Assembly: GCA_022565415.1 (NCBI GenBank)
Contig: JAIUMT010000220.1
Span: forward strand, 1 to 5,801
Direction of reading: 5' to 3'
DNA from: Balneolales bacterium
Lineage (GTDB): Bacteria; Bacteroidota; Rhodothermia; Balneolales; HLUCCA01
Length of the DNA: 5,801 nucleotides
The notes under the pieces: generated by a model
The model's database searches: none
The model's input: the letters and a program-made list of their open reading frames with translations, nothing else
What the model was told of the DNA's origin: nothing
Part shown: in pieces, positions 1 through 5,801 of the stretch
Position numbering within the stretch: position 1 is the stretch's first letter
Layout of the letters: each line of letters opens with the position of its first letter
Translations under genes and position numbers: made by a program

Positions 1-270
1 CCTTACGACACCGGATCGGGCGAATTACGCACGCACTATGCCGGATTTTTCGACAGCGGATTTGGCGGATTAATCTCAGAAGGAGGAGCCAGGGCGGTTC
101 TCGAAGTCCGTTCTCACGACGTACCATTTCTCATCGAAGACGGACAAACGTTTTTCCGGATGGTTTTTGAGCCGAATACCGAAATCCCCGAACTAATTTA
201 CGGACGGGATATAAAAAGTAATTATCAGGGGCAGAACCTCAAACTCAGCAAGCATTTCAAAGTTGAATGA
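1..270 (+). CDS. dcd: 2'-deoxycytidine 5'-triphosphate deaminase, C-terminal part (5' end outside window)
   Basis: Frame 1 is open from the first base to TGA at 268-270 and gives 89 residues. Dcd deaminates dCTP to dUTP in the cytosol, the precursor of dUMP and then dTMP. The visible part carries the trimeric dUTPase-like beta fold typical of the family: RTHYAGFFDSGFGG (fragment residues 10-23), then AVLEVRSHDVPFLIEDGQ (32-49), and the C-terminal SNYQGQNLKLSKHF block. The Glu in VLE (fragment residue 35) aligns by motif with the catalytic Glu of E. coli Dcd (Glu138, from memory), and the SNYQGQ segment resembles the C-terminal nucleotide-closing region. The HDVPFLIEDGQ and GQNLKLSKHFK signatures point to the long form (about 360 residues) known from alphaproteobacteria and others, so about three quarters should lie upstream. 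The stop overlaps the next gene's start (ATGA), implying translational coupling. Family confidence is high; the long-form assignment is from recall of signatures. Confidence 0.9.
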   Translation, partial: PYDTGSGELRTHYAGFFDSGFGGLISEGGARAVLEVRSHDVPFLIEDGQTFFRMVFEPNTEIPELIYGRDIKSNYQGQNLKLSKHFKVE

Positions 271-485
271 GCTCCACAGCGTACACCGTAAATCGATGCA
301 TTTGTCACAATCGAACATTTGCTGAAATCAAAGACCTCATGAAACAGCACGATGTTACTACATTCGAAGAGGTTTTGGCCAAAGATTGGTGCGGTGGCAA
401 CTGCGGATTATGTCGGCCGTATGTGGCTCAAATGATTCAGTCGGGTCAAACATCCTTCCCAATTGGCGGATCCGCGCACTCTTAA
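267..485 (+). CDS. Small BFD-type [2Fe-2S]-binding protein
   Basis: This 72-residue protein matches the bacterioferritin-associated ferredoxin (BFD-like) [2Fe-2S] domain family. Cysteines at 11 and 13 (CIC) and at 46 and 49 (CGLC) form the C-x-C-x32-C-x2-C pattern that binds the cluster; E. coli Bfd has almost the same spacing. Between them lies a helical stretch (TFAEIKDLMKQ, then TFEEVLAKDW). A fifth cysteine, Cys42, sits just before the CGLC pair. RPYV follows, as is common in this family. No signal peptide or membrane segment is seen, so it should be cytosolic. The ATG overlaps the dcd stop by four bases, which fixes the start. No Shine-Dalgarno sequence is present. In the family such domains act as electron carriers or cluster-binding modules; Bfd itself reduces bacterioferritin iron. 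No bacterioferritin gene is in view, so the partner is unknown. The cluster-binding call is secure from motif; the cellular job is not. Confidence 0.85.
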   Translation: MSSTAYTVNRCICHNRTFAEIKDLMKQHDVTTFEEVLAKDWCGGNCGLCRPYVAQMIQSGQTSFPIGGSAHS

Positions 486-495
486 TCACGATCAA

Positions 496-1245
496 ATGCA
501 GTTATTTTACTCCGCCCACGCCAGCAGAACAGACACCGTTATTGAACTAACAGACCAGGAAGCCCATCATATTTCCAAAGTTCTGAGGTTCTCGGAGGGT
601 GGTGAATTGCTCGTGACCAACGGAAATGGGTCTGTATTTCGGACAACCATCGACCATATTAGCAAAAGATCGGTGCAACTGACGGTGACGGAGCATCATT
701 TCATCGAGAAACCTTCGTTTTCGGGCGTTTCGTTGCACGTCGGACTACTGAAAAACAAAGACCGCATGGAATGGCTCGTCGAGAAAGCCACTGAAATCGG
801 TGTAGGTTCAATCAACTGGCTTCACACCGACCGATCGGAGAGCGGCAAGGTAAGACTCGACAGGATGGAGGCTATCGCTGTTTCGGCCATGAAACAATCC
901 CTGCAAACCTGGCTGCCTCAAGTTACCGTTTCTTCTATGGATGAATCGCTAGGTAAAGTCTCCGCCGATTCGAGTATATATATTGCCCATGAATTGGCTT
1001 CATCAGAAGGCAAACAACCGGCAATTTCGCCGGAAAGAACGAACGTCGATCTCTTCATCGGTCCGGAAGGCGGGTTCACATCCGAAGAGGTACAAAAAGT
1101 TGTAAATTTGGGTGGAAAATCATTGCTACTTGGACAAAACAGGTTGCGTACCGAAACTGCTGCCGTTACATTACTATTATATTATCATTTACACGGCAAT
1201 TCAGATCAATCTTCAGGCATAAAATTGTACGAATTGTTTTCTTAA
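496..1245 (+). CDS. rsmE: 16S rRNA (uracil(1498)-N(3))-methyltransferase RsmE
   Basis: RsmE methylates N3 of U1498 in helix 44 of 16S rRNA using S-adenosylmethionine, acting on the small subunit. The 249-residue product has the usual family length and layout. Residues about 1-70 form the PUA-like RNA-binding domain, with EAHHISKVLR near 22-31. The SPOUT methyltransferase domain follows: KNKDRMEWLVEKATEIGV (about 86-103), SAMKQSLQTWLP (130-141), IGPEGGFT (188-195) and LGQNRLRTETA (about 212-222). The last two form the trefoil-knot SAM site. The ATG at 496 is preferred because it gives the typical MQLFYS N-terminus and starts 10 bases after the upstream stop. An in-frame TTG at 463 would add 11 residues without family support and overlap the previous gene by 23 bases. 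No Shine-Dalgarno sequence precedes the start, so translation may depend on coupling. It probably belongs to one transcript with dcd and the [2Fe-2S] gene. Confidence 0.95.
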   Translation: MQLFYSAHASRTDTVIELTDQEAHHISKVLRFSEGGELLVTNGNGSVFRTTIDHISKRSVQLTVTEHHFIEKPSFSGVSLHVGLLKNKDRMEWLVEKATEIGVGSINWLHTDRSESGKVRLDRMEAIAVSAMKQSLQTWLPQVTVSSMDESLGKVSADSSIYIAHELASSEGKQPAISPERTNVDLFIGPEGGFTSEEVQKVVNLGGKSLLLGQNRLRTETAAVTLLLYYHLHGNSDQSSGIKLYELFS

Positions 1246-1255
1246 AGACTTACGG

Positions 1256-1272
1256 GCAGGGTTAACCTCTGC
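1256..1272 (+). promoter_or_regulatory. Small hairpin just before the CotH gene start
   Basis: In the 34-base gap between rsmE and the CotH reading frame, GCAGGG and CCTCTGC can pair around a short TTAAC loop, giving six base pairs including one G-U. The hairpin ends seven bases before the ATG at 1280. No T-run follows, so it is not a standard terminator. It could influence translation initiation, or be chance. The gap shows no clear promoter, so CotH may be read through from rsmE. Confidence 0.2.
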
Positions 1273-1279
1273 AAATTCT

Positions 1280-3583
1280 ATGATTTTCAACTTGAATCGT
1301 CTTCGTTTTCTGTCGGCTATTGTTCTTTGGTTGGCATTGTTAAGCACATCAGCAATGGCTCAAAATCCTGTTCCGCCTGGATTTGTGCAGCAGGCCGGGT
1401 TTTACTCCGAGCCGCTAACCGTAACGCTCATGGCTGGTTCGCAGGATGTGATTTATTACACGCTGGATGGGTCAATTCCTGATGAGAACTCGTTCGTGTA
1501 TGATGGTGGAATCGAAGTAGGGTATCGTTCAGACCAAGCTCCAGTACTGCTGACAATTGATCGTGTTTCGCACGGATATCAGTATCATGCTCCGCCTTCG
1601 GGACCTGTTCAATTTGGGACGGTAATCAGGGCTCGGTCGCTTAGGAATGGTGTGTGGAGTCGCACGATTACCGCTACCTATATTGTGCATCCGGACGGTA
1701 ACAACCGTTTTTCATTGCCGGTAGTTTCGCTTGCCACCGATTAGGTTAACTTTTTTGGTCACCAAGATGGAATCTATGTAACGGGCATAGATTATGAAAA
1801 CTGGCAGAATGTAGATATAAATAGCCGTCGAAATAACACAACTGGCGGAGTTCCTGCGAATTATTTCAGGAGGGGAATCGAGACCGAAAAGCCGACCCAC
1901 TTTGAGTTATTTGAACCTGACGGACGAAGAGTACTCGCTCAAGACATCGGAGTGCGTATTCACGGCGGACTTTCCCGAGCCATGCGACTAAAAAGCTTAC
2001 GTTTGTATTCTCGAAGCGATTATGGCGTTTCGAGATTTCGATACCAAATATTCCCAGACGAGCCACAAGATAATTTCAATCGATTACTGTTGCGAGCTTC
2101 AGGTCAGGACATGAACAAAACGATGTACCGCGATGCAATGATGCAGCGTTTGGTGCGGCATTTAAGCTTCGAAACTCAGGCATATCGTCCGGCTTTGGTT
2201 TTCCTAAATGGTGAGTTCTGGGGTATACATAATTTTCGTGAACGATACGACAAACACTATTTGTCTATCAAATATAACATCGACGACGATAAAATCGATT
2301 TGCTAACTGGCAGAAACGGATCTGTTCAAGAGGGTTCAAATCAGACTTACACAGATGTGTTGAATGTGGTTAGGGATCAAACCTTGTCTCAAGCATATCG
2401 CTATAACTACGCCGAACGTCGGGTTGACTTGCAAAACTTTTCAGAATATATCTTATCTAATGTGTATTTCAATAACCGGGATTGGCCGCACGGAAATATC
2501 GATTTTTGGCGATACCAAGCGCCCGTCGGATTCGATCCGAGTGCTGAAGCCCCTTACGATGGTCGATGGCGCTGGATGATGTTCGATACCGATATGGGCT
2601 TTGGTTGGACCGATACGCATCGGGAATCAACTCATGAAATGCACGTGTTTGCCAACACCATTCATACCATTACAGAAGTGCAAAATGGTCAGCCATTGCA
2701 TCGAACCTCGCCTTTGCTCATTTATATGCTTCGGCTTCCCGAATTCCAACGAAATTTCCTCAACACCCACATGGACTTGATGAATACGGCGTTTCAAACC
2801 GAACGTGTTCTTGGAATTATAAACGATATGGCTTCGGTTATCGAACCCCATATGCAGGAACACATGGATAGAATGGGTTATCACCACGACCGTTGGAGAA
2901 TTCCTCAAACCATGGATGAATGGGATACAGCTGTCGATTTCATGCGCAGGTTTGCAGACGAGCGCACAGACACACTTCAGCTTCACATGCTCGAGCATTT
3001 CAACATGCCCGGATATGCAGATGTTACCATTGGCGTAAACGATACACTCCGGGGCAAAGTCAAGCTTAACACGATTTACATCAGCGAAAGTACCCCTGGA
3101 ATTCAAAATTTGGGCAATCCCGCAAGCTGGACAGGCACATACTACAAATCGAATACGATTTCAGCTACGGCATATCCCGAAGATGGATGGGTTTTCGATT
3201 ACTGGGTTGAGTACCCCGATTCTTCTGAAACCATACGAATTACGCCGGATGACGATATTAATCTAACCGCGGTGTTTAACAAAACTGTATCTGTTGAAGA
3301 AATTCAACTTGATTTCCCTGATGAAGTGGCTTTGCATCAGAATTTCCCGAATCCGTTTAATCCGACAACCAATATAGTGTTTCAGATTCCGGAAGCCGGT
3401 GAGGTAAAATTGTCTGTGTACGACCTCCTTGGACGAGAAATTGCCGTGCTGGCTGAGGGAGTTCATTCACCTGGACGACATCAGGTTACATTCGACGGAT
3501 CTCGCTCAGCTAGTGGTGTCTATATTTATCAGCTGAACTACGGTGGTGAACGCCTCACCAAACGATTTACGCTTATTAAGTAG
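1280..3583 (+). pseudogene. Secreted CotH-kinase family protein with T9SS sorting domain, interrupted by one in-frame TAG
   Basis: One frame encodes 767 codons, interrupted only at codon 155. In order: signal peptide (1-27, cleavage likely after AMA), a chitobiase/Fn3-associated beta domain (about 35-137, with IYYTLDGSIPD), the CotH kinase domain (about 146-574), an accessory beta region (575-667), and a type A T9SS sorting domain (682-767, from LHQNFPNPFNP to RFTLIK). CotH proteins are atypical kinases; Bacillus CotH phosphorylates spore coat proteins. The expected active-site segments are intact: NRDWPHGNIDFW (about 399-410, candidate catalytic Asp401, metal ligand Asn406) and FDTDMGFG (435-442, metal-binding Asp). 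GVRIHGG and LRASGQDMNK are further family blocks. The sorting domain implies export across the outer membrane and surface attachment or release. If the stop is real, the 154-residue product lacks kinase and sorting domains. The open frame after it runs from 1745; the GTG at 1952 is an internal valine codon of the GVRIHGG motif, not a likely start. Substrate unknown. Confidence 0.85.
1742..1744 (+). other. In-frame TAG codon splitting the CotH gene
   Basis: The codons read GCC ACC GAT TAG GTT AAC TTT TTT GGT. The protein reads PVVSLATD, stop, VNFFGHQDGIYV, which matches the CotH-family block of the type SLxTDPxNLFxxxxGIYV with one residue replaced by the stop. The 69 codons from 1745 to 1951 are free of stops and in the same frame, so no insertion or deletion is needed. 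A single base change from a Tyr, Ser, Glu, Lys, Gln, Leu or Trp codon could produce TAG. Confidence 0.9.
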
Positions 3584-3654
3584 CTGATGCGTCATTTACA
3601 TGCATAGATTCGGTGCGTTTAACCGATTGAAACAGACCATGTAGGTTAACTTCA
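3584..3654. other. Convergent intergenic spacer, no clear terminator
   Basis: These 71 bases separate the ends of the CotH frame and the UPF0316 gene. The only pairing I see is TCGGT (3610-3614) with ACCGA (3622-3626), a five-base stem with a seven-base loop and no T-run on either strand. No gene or convincing intrinsic terminator is visible. Confidence 0.4.
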
Positions 3655-4257
3655 TCATTTACGAACGGTGAACGTCTTCAGAAACTGACTTTCACGTTTT
3701 TGCTGCGAAGTAGGGAAGAACCCTTCCTGAACGCTGCGTACGTCTTCAATCGATATGAATGCTTTCGGATTGAATTGTTTGACAACCCGTATGTATTCGT
3801 CGAGGTCTTTGCGTTTTATTACGCTGATGATTAGTCGAACGCGCCCGGTAATTCCAAGGGCTGAAACACTGGTTACGCCAAAGTTTTTCTCGCGTAGATA
3901 GTTAATAAGATCGGAAGCATCGTTTGTTGTAACCGCGCGAATGGATAATAATCCGACCGCCAGTTTGTTCTCCAGGTAAATCCCTACATAGTTACCGGCA
4001 GCGAATCCGGCTGCGAATGCGATGTATGTCCCAAAATTACTCAGGTTCATTATTATCTGACTAATAGCGAACAACCAGATTAAGGACTCGAAAAAGCCAA
4101 TAATTGGTGCTATGGTCTTCATGCTTCGCGCAACAAATATGATACGAAGCGTACCCAATGTCATGTCGATCATTCGGGCTATGAAAATGAGGGCTGGGAG
4201 AATTACATAGTCAAAAATGACTGGATCGAAATATTCCCCGAGGTCAAGGAGATTCAT
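3655..4257 (-). CDS. UPF0316 family membrane protein (DUF5698-DUF2179)
   Basis: The 200-residue product matches the UPF0316 family, whose members are uncharacterised inner-membrane proteins. The N-terminal DUF5698 part holds about three hydrophobic segments: near residues 13-33, 49-70 and 74-94. It includes the conserved ARMIDMTLGTLRIIFVARS block (27-45) and FAAGNYVGIYLE. The C-terminal DUF2179 part (about 103-178), with VTSVSALGITGRVRLIISVI (128-147) and FISIEDVRSVQEG, is a small soluble alpha/beta domain seen in several membrane protein families. A basic tail follows (QQKRES, then KTFTVRK). The ATG at 4255-4257 gives the usual family length; no Shine-Dalgarno sequence precedes it. The gene is convergent with the CotH frame and downstream of the S41 protease gene, but a terminator between them suggests its own promoter. 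Function unknown; I assign the family only. Confidence 0.9.
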   Translation of the reverse strand: MNLLDLGEYFDPVIFDYVILPALIFIARMIDMTLGTLRIIFVARSMKTIAPIIGFFESLIWLFAISQIIMNLSNFGTYIAFAAGFAAGNYVGIYLENKLAVGLLSIRAVTTNDASDLINYLREKNFGVTSVSALGITGRVRLIISVIKRKDLDEYIRVVKQFNPKAFISIEDVRSVQEGFFPTSQQKRESQFLKTFTVRK

Positions 4258-4295
4258 CGGTGCGGGTAAAAAGGTCTGTAGATTTGATAGGTAGA

Positions 4296-4319
4296 ATTGG
4301 ATTGTAGTTTAAATCCAAT
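4296..4319. repeat. Perfect 8-bp inverted repeat upstream of the UPF0316 gene
   Basis: ATTGGATT (4296-4303) and AATCCAAT (4312-4319) are exact reverse complements separated by eight bases. The repeat lies 39-62 bases before the UPF0316 start and just downstream of the possible promoter box on the minus strand. It could be an operator for a dimeric repressor or a leader hairpin. No T-run follows on the minus strand, so it is not a standard terminator. Low-complexity AT-rich sequence makes chance possible. Confidence 0.35.
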
Positions 4320-4323
4320 CCAT

Positions 4324-4331
4324 CAAAGTTA
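4324..4331 (-). promoter_or_regulatory. Possible Bacteroidota-type -7 promoter box for the UPF0316 gene
   Basis: On the minus strand this reads TAACTTTG, an exact match to the Bacteroidota primary-sigma -7 consensus TAnnTTTG. The matching -33 element (TTG) is weak: the nearest candidate is GTTAG about 21 bases upstream. It sits between the upstream terminator and the gene, about 67 bases from the ATG, which is where a promoter would be expected. An exact match to six fixed bases in a gap this size happens by chance only occasionally. Confidence 0.35.
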
Positions 4332-4374
4332 CGAAGAATATCAGCTAAGCTCTAACATAACCGTGAGTGTAAGC

Positions 4375-4411
4375 AATAAAAAGCCGGATAAAAACGTGGT
4401 TTCTATCCGGC
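4375..4411 (-). terminator. Rho-independent terminator of the S41 protease gene
   Basis: On the minus strand GCCGGATA (4411-4404) pairs perfectly with TATCCGGC (4390-4383) around a 13-base loop and is followed directly by TTTTTATT (4382-4375). The stem begins about 31 bases after the TAA of the protease gene. On the plus strand the hairpin is followed by CAAAAAAAT, so it works in one direction only. Confidence 0.85.
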
Positions 4412-4442
4412 CAAAAAAATCGAAAGGGGGACTTTGTATAGT

Positions 4443-5801
4443 TTAGTTGCCCTGTCTATATAATTGAGTTGAACTTCTTCGCAGAGGAGTTGAGTTTGCA
4501 GCATTCGCTCTGAGTTCATCTACCTCCACCCATAGATTTTGAGATTCTTTCAGACTGGTATCGAATATAGTATTGAACACCTGGAAGTAATGCTGCGTAT
4601 CCCAAATCTGTCGGGATAGTTCGGCCTTCAAAGAACCCTCTAGTATCCACCGGTCATTTTCGAATGTAACCGGGTTTACAAATAGGCTATCACCTTGTAA
4701 TACAGGACTATCAACGCCTACTGTATCTGAGAGTACTAGTCCGCTTCGAACCATGTTCGTTTTGATTTGATCTACTTGCGCGTCACTCCAGGTGAAGTCA
4801 GTTAGAAATCCATCAAAGTTATTGCGCCATTCTGCACGGATTTCGTCGCCATAGGTATCAAGGAAATTGCGAACGAACTCGGTGTTAAGGTTTCGCTGTC
4901 GCATAAAACCAAATACATAGCTTCTGGTTGTATCTCGCTGGAGAATATGGTCGGGAAGAATACCTCCGCCACCAAAAATCGGACGTCCACTTGATGTTTC
5001 ATATTTTAGCGAGTCGGGGACATTCTGCACGAAATGTTGTGCATCGGTTAAGGCATCACTTTCTCGCTCGAAAAGTTCGTATGCATAAGCCTCACGACCA
5101 TCGATAAAAGGTTTTTGAATTAATCGGCCGGATGGAGTGCTGTATTGTGATGTGGTAATTCGAACACTGCTGTTATCTACAAGAGAGTACTCAACCTGAA
5201 CCAAACCTTTTCCGTAGGTTCTGCGCCCGACGATAAGTCCACGATCGAAATCTTGTATCGCTCCAGCTACAATTTCACTTCCCGATGCTGAGCCTTCATC
5301 AACCAAAACAATTAGCGGAAGATCTCTGTATCGACCGTTACGTTGTGTTTCGTATTCTGATATAAACCGCACATGACGACTTTGTGTAGACACAATCGGA
5401 GTGCCGGCAGGGAAGAACTCGCCAACAATACGGAAGGCTTGAATTAGGTAACCACCCGGATTATTACGAAGGTCTAAAACCAGCTTCTCCATTCCGTCTT
5501 CGGTTAAATTTTCCATTGCCTCGAGGAACTCGTCATAGGTAGTTGAAGCAAAATTACTAACCTTCAAATAGCCTGTAGTTTCGTCAATCATATAACTCGC
5601 ATCAACGGTGTAAAGCGGAATATCGTCGCGAATTATCGAAAAATTAATGGTATTAGGTAGTCTAGGTCGTCGAATAACTACCTCAACTTTGGTCCCTTTT
5701 TCGCCACGAAGATGCTGAACAACCTGTTGATTTGTGAATCCGATGGCTGAGTTATCATCGATTTGGATAATTCGATCGCCAGACTGTATACCAAGTTGGT
5801 C
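4443..5801 (-). CDS. S41 family carboxy-terminal processing protease, N-terminus outside window
   Basis: The minus-strand frame is open from the window end to TAA at 4443-4445 and gives 452 residues. The ATG at 5589-5591 is internal, because coding sequence continues upstream through the PDZ domain (fragment residues 4-46, GIQSGDRIIQIDDNSAIGF). CTP-family peptidases cleave exported proteins, usually recognising C-terminal ends through the PDZ domain, in the periplasm or cell envelope. The core shows LDLRNNPGGYL (about 109-119), VDEGSASGSEIVAGAIQD (167-184) and GRRTYGKGLVQ (192-202). By spacing the catalytic set is Ser173, Lys198 and Gln202, with the 25-residue Ser-Lys and 4-residue Lys-Gln distances of CtpB. 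After it come SGRPIFGGGGILPD (270-283) and a long helical C-terminal region of about 160 residues, as in Bacteroidota members of about 540-570 residues. I estimate that about 100 N-terminal residues, including the signal, lie outside. A terminator follows the stop. Substrates cannot be inferred. Confidence 0.95.
   Translation of the reverse strand, partial: DQLGIQSGDRIIQIDDNSAIGFTNQQVVQHLRGEKGTKVEVVIRRPRLPNTINFSIIRDDIPLYTVDASYMIDETTGYLKVSNFASTTYDEFLEAMENLTEDGMEKLVLDLRNNPGGYLIQAFRIVGEFFPAGTPIVSTQSRHVRFISEYETQRNGRYRDLPLIVLVDEGSASGSEIVAGAIQDFDRGLIVGRRTYGKGLVQVEYSLVDNSSVRITTSQYSTPSGRLIQKPFIDGREAYAYELFERESDALTDAQHFVQNVPDSLKYETSSGRPIFGGGGILPDHILQRDTTRSYVFGFMRQRNLNTEFVRNFLDTYGDEIRAEWRNNFDGFLTDFTWSDAQVDQIKTNMVRSGLVLSDTVGVDSPVLQGDSLFVNPVTFENDRWILEGSLKAELSRQIWDTQHYFQVFNTIFDTSLKESQNLWVEVDELRANAANSTPLRRSSTQLYRQGN

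Noticed and set aside
463..495. TTG at 463 as the start of RsmE
   Set aside because: It would add 11 residues unlike RsmE N-termini and overlap the previous gene; the ATG at 496 gives the normal MQLFYS start.
1219..1227. TAAAATTG near the end of rsmE as a promoter box for CotH
   Set aside because: It differs from the TAnnTTTG consensus at one fixed position, lies in coding sequence, and has no convincing -33 partner.
1751..1756. A six-T run just after the in-frame TAG, as a possible slippage or frameshift site
   Set aside because: The homologous protein continues in the same frame as the upstream part, so a frameshift would not restore the product.
2627..3106. A 159-codon open frame on the minus strand opposite the CotH gene
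   Set aside because: It lies fully inside the strongly supported CotH coding sequence, its translation has no recognisable domain, and it looks like a shadow frame.
1952..3583. A separate CotH gene starting at GTG 1952
   Set aside because: The GTG is the valine of the conserved GVRIHGG motif inside the kinase domain, and clear homology continues upstream in frame to the TAG at 1742.
3610..3626. Short stem TCGGT/ACCGA in the convergent spacer as a terminator
   Set aside because: The stem is only five base pairs and no T-run follows on either strand.
1742..3652. An 11-base direct repeat TAGGTTAACTT at 1742-1752 and 3642-3652, roughly flanking the kinase part of the CotH gene
   Set aside because: Several 11-base matches are expected by chance in a window this size. 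The interval between them is an ordinary domain-coding sequence with no transposase or terminal inverted repeats, so a mobile element boundary is not supported.

Overview
The window most likely comes from the Bacteroidota/Balneolota/Rhodothermota side of the FCB superphylum, with a Balneola-like bacterium as the best guess. The strongest clue is the C-terminus of the large secreted protein. It has the NFPNPFNPTT start, the VYDLLGREIAVL core and the SGVYIYQL end of a type A type IX secretion (T9SS) sorting domain, in the form common in Balneolota and Ignavibacteria-like genomes. Starts without Shine-Dalgarno sequences, a TAnnTTTG promoter-like box and a Bacteroidota-type S41 protease agree with this. 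The genus cannot be read from the sequence.

Left part, plus strand (1-1245): a tight cluster of the C-terminal 89 residues of a long-form dCTP deaminase (dcd), a 72-residue BFD-type [2Fe-2S] protein joined to it by an ATGA stop/start overlap, and the 16S rRNA methyltransferase RsmE, starting 10 bases later. These are probably co-transcribed. They concern pyrimidine nucleotide supply, an Fe-S accessory function of unknown target, and ribosome modification.

Middle, plus strand (1280-3583): one long reading frame for a secreted CotH-type kinase with a signal peptide, a chitobiase/Fn3-associated beta domain, the CotH kinase domain, a C-terminal accessory domain and the T9SS sorting domain. A single in-frame TAG at 1742-1744 splits it just inside the CotH domain. 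Homology continues in the same frame on both sides, so this is a recent nonsense mutation, a sequence error or, least likely, recoding.

Right part, minus strand (3655-5801): a three-helix UPF0316 (DUF5698-DUF2179) membrane protein, convergent with the CotH gene, then a 185-base gap, then the C-terminal 452 residues of an S41 carboxy-terminal processing protease with a PDZ domain and a complete Ser-Lys-Gln active site. The gap holds a good intrinsic terminator for the protease gene, followed by a possible promoter and an inverted repeat for the UPF0316 gene.

Most of the window is ordinary housekeeping sequence. I did not find convincing evidence of an undescribed system. The points most worth checking are the interrupted CotH gene and the small Fe-S protein coupled to dcd. 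No stretch over 300 bases lacks a gene.
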